Shown piece after piece: positions 59,601-64,000 of a stretch of DNA of 64,000 bases (within the stretch, counting starts at the first letter, position 1; each line of letters starts with the position of its first letter). The position numbers and the translations under genes are program-made. Source of the stretch: Lepus europaeus (Eukaryota > Chordata > Mammalia > Lagomorpha > Leporidae). Location of the stretch: assembly GCF_033115175.1 (NCBI RefSeq), contig NC_084831.1, forward strand, positions 11,628,540 to 11,692,539. The letters run 5' to 3'. The notes under the pieces were generated by a model that made no database searches, was not told the origin of the DNA, and saw only the letters and a program-made list of their open reading frames with translations.

Positions 59601-59768
59601 CGCTGCTGCCTGGAGGAGAAGGTGCGGTCCCTGCTGGAGCCGCTGGGCCTGCACTGCACCTTCATCGACGACTTCACCCCGTACCACATGCTGCACGGCG
59701 AGGTGCACTGCGGCACCAACGTGCGCCGGCAGCCCTTCGCCTTCAAGTGGTGGCGCATGGAGCCCTGA
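35684..59768 (+). CDS. PADI3: PADI3, peptidylarginine deiminase type 3 (16 coding exons, complete)
   Basis: This calcium-dependent peptidyl-arginine deiminase is known to citrullinate filaggrin, trichohyalin and S100A3 in upper epidermis and hair follicle; human mutations cause uncombable hair syndrome. Coding exons are 35684-35775, 44263-44443, 46309-46381, 48530-48591, 49442-49559, 50172-50297, 51388-51566, 51784-51887, 51983-52094, 53298-53405, 54377-54528, 55280-55424, 55502-55604, 57771-57850, 58162-58287 and 59535-59768. They total 1995 nt, or 664 residues plus stop, with a continuous frame and GT-AG introns. The first 31 residues appear identical to human PADI3 as I recall it. Catalytic residues are Asp350, His470, Asp472 and Cys646. 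Arg372 is present, but position 374 is Gly, as in human PADI3 and unlike PADI1 and PADI4. Calcium ligands Asn153, Asp155, Asp157, Asp165, Asp168, Asp176, Asp179, Gln349, Glu351, Glu353, Asp369, Ser370 and Asn373 are all present at PAD4 numbering. Confidence 0.97.
37670..37835 (+). repeat. MIR element
   Basis: GACTGAGGTACAGAGAGGTT, AAGTAAGTGGCCCGAGGTCG and CACAGCCGGTATGCAGCAGA follow the MIR core and tail order. Confidence 0.8.
37937..38226 (-). repeat. CSINE, minus orientation, older copy
   Basis: A T-run and a (GA)n tract are followed by GATCTTCCATCCACTGGTTC, CTCTCCCATGTGGGTGGCAG and a degraded head with GACCCCGGCGCCCCGATGTG. Confidence 0.88.
38804..39134 (-). repeat. CSINE, minus orientation
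   Basis: ACCTGAAAGGAAGAGGGAGA, a (GA)n tract, CATCTGCTGGTTCGCTCACC and the head CACTGCGTCACAGCGCTGGC are present. Confidence 0.92.
39548..39840 (-). repeat. CSINE, minus orientation
   Basis: TGAAAGGCAGAGTTACAGAG, CATCCGCTGGTTCACTCCCC, a GGGACTTGAACCGGTGCCCA segment and the head CTATGCCACAGCGCTGGCCC are present. Confidence 0.95.
42100..42215 (+). repeat. MIR fragment
   Basis: AACCCATTTCATAGATGGGA, TGACTGAGCTAAGTGACTCA and GCCAAGGTCACCTGACCTGG match the MIR 3' half. Confidence 0.7.
43155..43345 (-). repeat. MIR element, reverse orientation
   Basis: GGAGCCAGAGGGCCTGGGTT, TTGTGAGCTACGAGACCTCA, CTCAACCTTAGTCTCCCCAT and CTGTGAAACAGGAGACAACA follow MIR in reverse orientation. Confidence 0.75.
44263..44443 (+). 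CDS. PADI3: PADI3 coding exon 2 (residues 31-91)
   Basis: The acceptor is CTCCCCAG|GTCGG and the exon encodes [20 protein letters not shown] and [13 protein letters not shown]. Its 181-nt length equals PADI1 exon 2. Confidence 0.97.
44444..46308 (+). other. PADI3 intron 2 (1.9 kb)
   Basis: It contains a two-copy 88-bp tandem duplication at 45739-45879 and MIR-like phrases at about 45890-45970 and 46020-46090 (CATTTCACAGATGGCAAAAC). There is no exon. Confidence 0.7.
45739..45879 (+). repeat. Tandem duplication, 88-bp spacing, 2 partial copies
   Basis: TAGTGGAGGCCGTGTTTCC and GGGGGCACTGCCCGCAGGC appear from 45752 and again from 45840, nearly unchanged. The spacer between the two conserved blocks differs. 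Confidence 0.8.
46309..46381 (+). CDS. PADI3: PADI3 coding exon 3 (residues 92-115)
   Basis: It encodes [20 protein letters not shown] then LTCV, between CTCTGCAG|GTCC and GTGG|GTAAG. Confidence 0.96.
47330..47550 (+). repeat. Old L1 3'-end fragment (probable)
   Basis: CATTGCCCAATGGCTTTGCA, CACCTGCCGGCACCCTGG and CTCATGGTGGCTTGCATTTG follow the phrase order of mammalian L1 3' regions, with heavy divergence. This is recognition by eye, so the subfamily is not given. Confidence 0.55.
47599..47625 (+). repeat. (CA)n microsatellite
   Basis: About 13 CA dinucleotides follow a GCGCATGCGCG stretch in PADI3 intron 3. It is likely length-variable. Confidence 0.9.
47817..47918 (+). repeat. Minisatellite, 34-bp unit, 3 copies, each with a GC box
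   Basis: ATCAGGTACT begins each unit at 47817, 47851 and 47885, followed by GGGGGCGGGGCCTC or a GGGGGTGGGGCCTC variant and CCCGCAGG. Each unit carries an Sp1-like GC box and ends in an acceptor-like CAGG. Confidence 0.9.
48530..48591 (+). CDS. PADI3: PADI3 coding exon 4 (residues 116-136)
   Basis: The acceptor is CCTTGTAG|ACATC and the exon encodes [20 protein letters not shown] then K. The donor is GTAGGC, weaker than consensus. Confidence 0.95.
48813..49020. repeat. hAT-type (MER1 group) non-autonomous DNA transposon relic
   Basis: TTGCCAAACTTTTCCTATAA near the left end and TGGCTGTGTTCCAATAAAAC, TTTATTGACAAAAGCAAGCA, GGGCCAGATGTGGCCC and GAGCCCCTG at the right end match a familiar eutherian MER1-type element. 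I do not give a subfamily name. It lies in PADI3 intron 4 (850 bp), which holds no other recognisable feature. Confidence 0.75.
49442..49559 (+). CDS. PADI3: PADI3 coding exon 5 (residues 137-175, calcium loop)
   Basis: It encodes [20 protein letters not shown], with Asn153, Asp155 and Asp157, then Asp165 and Asp168 in RDNSDQ. Intron 5 (612 bp) shows nothing recognisable. Confidence 0.97.
50172..50297 (+). CDS. PADI3: PADI3 coding exon 6 (residues 176-217)
   Basis: It starts Asp176-Leu-Glu-Asp179 (calcium ligands), then [20 protein letters not shown]. Intron 6 (1090 bp) holds a CSINE at 50761. Confidence 0.97.
50761..51094 (-). repeat. CSINE, minus orientation, full length
   Basis: AAAGATGTATTTATTTATTT, a (GA)n tract, TCTTCCATCCACTGGTTCAC and the head GAGCCACAGCGCCAGCCCCC are present. 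Confidence 0.95.
51388..51566 (+). CDS. PADI3: PADI3 coding exon 7 (residues 218-277)
   Basis: It encodes [20 protein letters not shown] and the [11 protein letters not shown] end. It is two codons longer than PADI1 exon 7. Intron 7 is 217 bp. Confidence 0.96.
51784..51887 (+). CDS. PADI3: PADI3 coding exon 8 (residues 278-311)
   Basis: It encodes [20 protein letters not shown] and [14 protein letters not shown]. The donor TGCCG|GTGAG splits Arg312. Intron 8 is only 95 bp. Confidence 0.97.
51983..52094 (+). CDS. PADI3: PADI3 coding exon 9 (residues 312-349)
   Basis: It encodes [20 protein letters not shown] and ENRNDRWIQ, with Trp347 and calcium ligand Gln349. It is four codons shorter than PADI1 exon 9. 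Intron 9 (1203 bp) contains a reverse MIR at 52735-52860 and nothing else recognised. Confidence 0.97.
52735..52860 (-). repeat. MIR fragment, reverse orientation
   Basis: GGTTTGGGTCCCGGCCGTGC, TACTGACTGGCTGTGTGCCC and the trailing CATCTGTCACCTGCA follow MIR in reverse orientation. Confidence 0.65.
53298..53405 (+). CDS. PADI3: PADI3 coding exon 10 (residues 350-385, catalytic Asp)
   Basis: It begins with catalytic Asp350 in DEMELGY and contains [12 protein letters not shown]. Arg372 is present and position 374 is Gly, the PADI3-type substrate pocket. Intron 10 (971 bp) ends in a C-rich repeat next to exon 11. Confidence 0.97.
54289..54376 (+). repeat. CT-rich direct repeats abutting PADI3 exon 11 acceptor
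   Basis: CTGACTCCGCCCC-type units recur at about 54299, 54331, 54345 and 54360, up to the CCCCCAG acceptor. They form an unusually long pyrimidine-rich lead into the exon. Confidence 0.75.
54377..54528 (+). CDS. PADI3: PADI3 coding exon 11 (residues 386-435)
   Basis: It encodes [20 protein letters not shown] and [12 protein letters not shown]. The donor CCTGG|GTGAG splits codon 436. Confidence 0.97.
54941..55061 (+). repeat. Minisatellite, 27-bp unit, about 5 copies
   Basis: Units of the form TGTGCGGCACGTGGCCTGGC start near 54942, 54969, 54989, 55016 and 55043, with one copy 7 bp shorter. It lies in PADI3 intron 11 (751 bp), which holds nothing else recognised. Confidence 0.85.
55280..55424 (+). 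CDS. PADI3: PADI3 coding exon 12 (residues 436-484, catalytic His and Asp)
   Basis: It encodes [20 protein letters not shown], with catalytic His470 and Asp472. Intron 12 is only 77 bp. Confidence 0.97.
55502..55604 (+). CDS. PADI3: PADI3 coding exon 13 (residues 485-518)
   Basis: It encodes [20 protein letters not shown] and ALLFQGVV. The end at GTTG|GTGGGT is set by frame with exon 14 (VVGDGRVKT, where human has VVDDEQVKT as I recall). A stronger-looking GTAACA donor lies 4 nt later but would break the frame. Confidence 0.92.
55686..55959 (-). repeat. CSINE, minus orientation, old
   Basis: A T-run with GAGAGCAGAGAGAGAG, CATCAACCACTGGCTCCCTC, GGGAGCTCCATCCAGGTTTC and the ending CATGCTGGCCCCC mark a diverged C-repeat. 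Confidence 0.8.
57027..57348 (+). repeat. Young CSINE with poly(A) tail and target-site duplication
   Basis: The head GGGGCCTGCGTCGTGGCTCA, B-box variant GGTTCTAGTCC, body and an uninterrupted A tail are present. AAGAGTGTGTGCAGCT at 57011-57026 and AAGAGTGTGAGCAGCT at 57349-57364 form a 16-bp duplication with one mismatch. It shares the B-box variant with the 19675 copy, suggesting one subfamily. Confidence 0.94.
57771..57850 (+). CDS. PADI3: PADI3 coding exon 14 (residues 519-545)
   Basis: It encodes [20 protein letters not shown] then FNKFVQ, between CTGCACAG|GCGAC and GTGCAG|GTACA. Intron 14 is 311 bp with nothing recognised. Confidence 0.96.
58162..58287 (+). CDS. PADI3: PADI3 coding exon 15 (residues 546-587)
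   Basis: It encodes [20 protein letters not shown] and [20 protein letters not shown] then DL. It shares a 50-nt perfectly identical block with PADI1 exon 15. Intron 15 (1247 bp) holds only a short old-repeat-like stretch at about 58690-58750 (GGAAGGCTTCATGGAAGAAG). Confidence 0.97.
59535..59768 (+). CDS. PADI3: PADI3 coding exon 16 (residues 588-664, catalytic Cys, stop)
   Basis: It encodes [18 protein letters not shown] through [13 protein letters not shown], with nucleophile Cys646, and ends FKWWRMEP then TGA. As in PADI1 of this window, the end is MEP rather than the MVP I recall for human PADs. Confidence 0.97.
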   Translation: MNMLVLGKHLGIPKPFGPIINGRCCLEEKVRSLLEPLGLHCTFIDDFTPYHMLHGEVHCGTNVRRQPFAFKWWRMEP

Positions 59769-60812
59769 GCCCGCCCCTGGGGCTGACGGACACGGAGGCA
59801 GGCTCCCGGACGGCGCGCATTGAGAGACCCCACCCCGCACACACACACAGCCCCGTGTGGGACGCGCAGGGGCCGTCCTCGCTCAGAACCCCCTTCCCCA
59901 GAAGTGTCCGTGCCTCGCCTGCCACCCATCTGGTTCTCAGACCCCCAATGCCCCTGGCCTCCCCCCAAAAAGGACCTCGTGTCTGTGGCCTCTCCCGTGG
60001 CTCCACGTGACCCACGGGGACTCCCCCAGACACCCCCACCCCCACTGGCAAGTCCTCCATTTGGGGACATGCTCAACTTTGGGGTCAGAGGACATCCATC
60101 CGTGCATCTCCCCAGCCGTGCTGGCCTGTGGGTCCTGACAGAGGCAGGACCACGACTCCGCTGTGGTGTGATTGCCCCCTGCTCTGCAGGGGAGGGGCCC
60201 CAAAGCGAGACTGCTGCACACAGACAGGAGCGTGCCTGCCTAACGCTGCCCCAAAGGGAAGGACCTGGCGGTCCGTTAGGTCCATGTGCAGCCGCGGTTC
60301 CCACGGCCAAGCTCGACTGATGCTGAGCCCCGCACCCCCACCTGCACCTGGCATGAGCCTTCCGCAGACACGTGACCCCGGCCGGCAGTCACCGCTCAGC
60401 CTGACAGACACCCTGTCTCGGACCTGCAGAAGCCAGCTTGGAGCTCCTTGGAGCTGGAAGGGCGTGGGGAGTTGTTGGAGACTGGGGGGGGAGGGGCTGC
60501 AGACGAGGGGGAAAAGCATCTTCCCTAAGGTGCAGGGTGCGGGGCGGGCCCCGGGGAGCAGGGACAGGGAGGCTGCGGTGGCCGTGGCACCTGCCTGTGC
60601 AGGACCTGGCCCAGGGCCCTCTGCAGAGCTCTGCCCCGTGGGGGAGGGGCCAGAGGGGCCCATGAGACGGCACAGATCTGGGAAGAGCCGCTCTGCATGT
60701 AGGGGAGCTGGGAGGGTGCTGGTTCTCTCGAGCTGTGCGTCCACCCCTTGTGGGTCTGTGAGTCCGGCTGCGTTTCCATTGACGGTGAATAAATCGACAG
60801 CACCAAGTGCGT
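59769..60812 (+). other. PADI3: PADI3 3' untranslated region (predicted)
   Basis: About 1.04 kb of GC-rich sequence runs from the stop to just past AATAAA. No interspersed repeat interrupts it. The length fits the human gene. Confidence 0.75.
60788..60793 (+). terminator. PADI3: PADI3 poly(A) signal AATAAA
   Basis: AATAAATCGACAGCACCA is followed about 20 nt later by the GT-rich GTGCGTGGTCTGGGTCTGGT, a textbook downstream element. It is the first AATAAA after the stop. Confidence 0.85.
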
Positions 60813-63030
60813 GGTCTGGGTCTGGTTCTGCCCCCTCCCTGGGTCAAGAGCAGGCAGGCAGGACCGAGGGGTTTCCTGCCCAACCCCCCCGAGGATGTGG
60901 GGTGGAGAAGCCCACATCGGGCAACACGGCGCGGGGTTGTCCCGTCTCGGTCTCTAGGGAGCGAGGACTGCCCTGCCCCTGCCCCAGATGGCTCTGAGCA
61001 AGTCCAGGGGGTGGGGTGGGGGGTGGTGGACAATGGGGAGCCCTGCTGGGGTGCCCTTAGCTGCACCCTGCTTCCCACCCACGGGGAGCAGGTTCATCCC
61101 TCTGTCCACCAACTCACGGCCCCTGTAGTCTCTCCCGAGATCCAAAACACAGGAATGTTCCAGCTGGTCCGGGAGGGGGTTGGAGAAGTGCCCCCACCCC
61201 CTCCCCAGGCTGCCTTCTCTGTGTTTACGTAGTGAATTCAGGACAGTGCCCCCTCACCTGCCCAGACTTCGACAAAAATAACCCTCCCACCACGGAGGGG
61301 GGCCGGGAGAAATGAGGGCGCCGAGGAAAACCCGGCTTGGGCCGAAGGCTTGGGGTGGGCGTGACTCTCAGCCGGGCCTCGCGGTCTCCGGGCTGGTGGG
61401 GGGACCCAGCCCCGGGATGAGCGGAGCAGGAGGGGTCTCTAGCGGCAGGGGGTTGCTTCCCCATAGTCACAAACTGCCAGGAAGTTGGTGGACTGGGCTG
61501 TAGTCTGGAGGCCAGAGCCTGGCATGGGTCTTGGGGTGAGGGAGGGGCTCTGCGGGGCCGGCGCTCAGGGGACAGTCCGCTCCCTGTGCTTCCCACACTG
61601 GGGGCCCCTCCCTCCTCTGCCTCTGACCCTCCTCCTCCCTCCTCCACCTGCAGGCGGCCTTAGGATGACCTTGAGCCCCCTGTGGGGAGCCAGGCCGTCC
61701 CATGCTCCCTAGGGCAGCTGCAGGGCAGTCGTGCCCCGGCCGTAAGGGGATGCACGCCCGGGGCCTGGGACTGGCACGCGGGCAGCTCCAGGAGCTGCTG
61801 CTTCCTGACCACAGCCGGCCAGGCCCCGGCAGCCTCGCTGAGGGACACCACACAGGGACCCTGTGACATGCAGCGGGGGCCCCTGCCGAGCCGGAGAAGG
61901 GGTCCTCCTTCCAGCGCTGCTGGTCGGTGCCGCAGCCTTGGGGGCGCTGGGCTGACCCTGGGAAGCAGGGGTGCAGGCTCGGTGGTTCCTCAAAGTCCTA
62001 GGGGCTTCCCCCGCCAAGCCTGGGGCGGAGGGTCCCTCCCAGGCGGGGCCTGGGTCTCAGGCCCAGGACCCCTAGCTTCTTGTGGGGGCACTCCCACCCC
62101 TCTGGCTCCTCCTACACCACAAGTGGACTTGACCAGGCCTGCGGAGACTGGGAGATGCCCTGCGGACCGTCCCCTCTCCTCACCGGCTGCCTGGAACCCC
62201 TGGGAGCTGGACCCTGGGATCCGGAACAGGTAAAGCTCGGCTCTCAGCCCTCAGTTTCCTTCTCTTAAAATGGGCACAGCAACTGCCTGCCTCGTGGAGC
62301 CGACTTGCTGGGAACAGAGTGCTCGGCACATAGTAAGTGCTCAATAAGTGCTTGCTGCACTGTGACCCTGCCTGCCCTCTCCCCCCACCCTCTCCCCATG
62401 GTTCTGGGAGGGCACGGGGGTCAGGGAAGGGAGGGCTGCCCCTCCCCTCTGGCTCGCATCCGGGCTGCCCCGGGAGAGGATCTGGCCCAGACAGGCAGCC
62501 AGGCACTGTCTTTCTTGTGGGGATTTAAAGCTCGGAGCCCTGACTCACGCTCAGGAATAAGTAACCGCAGGGCTCCTAACCCCGTGGTCTCCGGTGCCTC
62601 TCGCAGCCCCAGAGGGCGGAAGCGGCGGCTGGGAGCTACGAAGGAATTCCGGATGGCAAGACAGAGTCAGCGGGAGCCCCTGCTCCCTGCACAGCCAGCC
62701 TGGTCGTCGCGGGCCCCTCCAGCGGGGCGCCATCTTGCTCGCTCCGCCTCGCCAGCAGGCACCTGCCGGCATCGCCCTCACTTTATAGGCCGGAAACCGA
62801 GGTGCAGGAAAATGACAGAACTTGCCCGGCTGTTCACGGGGCACACAGGTGGGGGCAGTGACACGAGACCCCCAGGCCCCGCCAATGGTTCTCACCCCAG
62901 CCACGCACTGGGAACCAGCCAGCAGATGTTAAAATCTAACAAGCCAGGCCCCGCCCTCCGAGACCCTGCCTGACACTGGGACATGGCACAGGCTGCCCAG
63001 TAGTCCTTAAAAGAAAAAAAAGCTAGTCTG
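60813..63030. other. Intergenic DNA downstream of PADI3
   Basis: It is GC-rich with MIR pieces (62240-62365 and about 62780-62860) and no exon I can support. In mammals PADI4 follows downstream on the same strand, but its first exon is not visible in this window. Confidence 0.65.
62240..62365 (-). repeat. MIR fragment, reverse orientation
   Basis: CCTCAGTTTCCTTCTCTTAA, AATGGGCACAGC, and GCTCGGCACATAGTAAGTGC then TCAATAAGTGC give the typical reverse MIR order. Confidence 0.8.
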
Positions 63031-63318
63031 TTTTTTTTAAGTTTTTAAAAAATATTTATTTATTTATTTGAAAGGCAGAGCTACGGACAGAGAGAGAGGG
63101 GTCCTCCATCCGCTGGTTTAGTCCCCAATTGGCTGCAACGACCGGGTTGGGCCAGACCAAAGCCAGGAGCCAGGAGCTTCTTCCGGTCTCCAACGTGAGT
63201 GCAGGGGCCCAAGCACTTGGCATCTGCTGCTTTCCCAGGTGCATTGGCAGGAGCTGGATCAGAGGCGGAGCAGCCGGGACTCAAACCGGCGCCAGTGGAT
63301 CTCAAACACAGCGCACCC
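63031..63318 (-). repeat. CSINE, minus orientation
   Basis: AAATATTTATTTATTTATTT, GAAAGGCAGAGCTACGGACA, CCTCCATCCGCTGGTTTAGT and CGGGACTCAAACCGGCGCCA are present. The head after 63300 is degraded. Confidence 0.92.
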
Positions 63319-63799
63319 GAGGCTTCCCAGCAGCACAAAGCACTGGTTCCTGGGCCCCCAAATCCCTGGGCCCGGGGCTCCGTCTGTTACAAGCGCCCAG
63401 CTGGTTCTGTGGCTTTGCACCCTGTCCGTGGTGGAGGACAGCTGGGGAGGACGGATGCCTGCCACCAGGCTGGGATGCTCCAGCTCTCGGACTCTTGGGC
63501 CATGCGTGAAAAGGGAATGAACAGCCAGACTGACCGGGAGGTGGCGTGGAGCCAGAGAGGACACGAAGCAGTGTGCCGCAGATGACGTCCGCGTGGCCAC
63601 TGAGCGCGGAGCCAGCCTCCCCCCCAACCCCCACCCCAGCACACGTGGCCCTGGGGAAAGGGAAGATTGTGGGCGGATCCACGTGGGTGACGGACGTGAG
63701 CCGGCTGAGCCAGGAGGGATGGGCAAGGCCGTGATTCAGGCCCGTGACGTCGTAAAGGTTGGTGGTATACGCAGAGTTTGTTTTGTTTTTATTTTAAGT
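63319..63799. other. Intergenic stretch between two CSINEs
   Basis: I see no gene or recognisable repeat here. The sequence is single-copy-looking and GC-rich. Confidence 0.5.
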
Positions 63800-64000
63800 C
63801 GGAGCCGGTGTTGTGGCTCGGTGGATTGAGGTACCGCCTGCGACCCTGGCATCCCATAGGAGCACAAGTTCAAGTCCCGGCTGCTCTACTTCCGAACCAG
63901 CTCCCTGCTAAACTCCTAGGAAGGCGGTGGAAGCCGGCTCACGTGATCGGGCCCCTGTACAGGGCTCTGACCCACACAGGAGACCCGGATGGAGTTCCAG
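63800..64000 (+). repeat. CSINE, + orientation, cut by window end
   Basis: GGAGCCGGTGTTGTGGCTCG, CAAGTTCAAGTCCCGGCTGC (B-box region) and GAGACCCGGATGGAGTTCC match a C-repeat. The CT tract and tail lie beyond the window. Confidence 0.92.

Noticed and set aside
60813-64000. First exon of PADI4
   Set aside because: I searched by eye for a PAD N-terminal exon (Met-Ala/Ser..VSLExPTxAVCVVG) and found none, so PADI4 probably starts beyond 64000.

Overview
This is vertebrate nuclear DNA, almost certainly from a lagomorph and most likely the European rabbit (Oryctolagus cuniculus). About twenty copies of the tRNA-derived C-repeat (CSINE) family, which is specific to lagomorphs, lie in both orientations. 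Many of them carry the typical head (GGCGCTGTGG..GGTTAAGCC), a Pol III B-box, a CT-rich tract and an A-rich tail. Old mammalian MIR, L1 and hAT relics are also present. Codons are GC-rich and every intron follows the GT-AG rule.

The window holds two complete peptidylarginine deiminase genes in tandem on the + strand. They match the middle of the mammalian PADI cluster, whose order is PADI2 (opposite strand), PADI1, PADI3, PADI4, PADI6. PADI1 runs from its ATG at 886 to its stop at 32303 in 16 coding exons and encodes 663 residues, with a likely poly(A) signal at 33818. PADI3 runs from 35684 to 59768 in 16 coding exons and encodes 664 residues, with a clear TATA/CCAAT/GC-box promoter and a poly(A) signal at 60788. 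The exon phases are the same in both genes. Thirteen of the 16 coding exons have equal length, and the other three (7, 9 and 13) differ by whole codons. Both proteins keep the Asp-His-Asp-Cys catalytic set and the calcium ligands known from PAD4, so both look like functional calcium-dependent arginine-to-citrulline enzymes.

Layout: 1-885 is upstream flank and probable PADI1 promoter; 886-33840 is PADI1 with a long 3'UTR; 33841-35612 is a short intergenic spacer of about 1.8 kb; 35613-60810 is PADI3; 60811-64000 is intergenic DNA leading towards the expected PADI4, with two CSINEs. Introns hold SINEs, MIRs, several minisatellites and poly(G) runs.

The two genes act in the same tissue programme. 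Established knowledge places PADI1 in epidermal keratin and filaggrin citrullination, and PADI3 in filaggrin, trichohyalin and S100A3 citrullination in upper epidermis and hair follicle. I see no undescribed gene system here. The most interesting signals are a possible gene-conversion tract shared by the last exons of the two genes, a 23-bp CACGTG minisatellite beside a CpG-rich patch in PADI1 intron 10, and two young SINE insertions.
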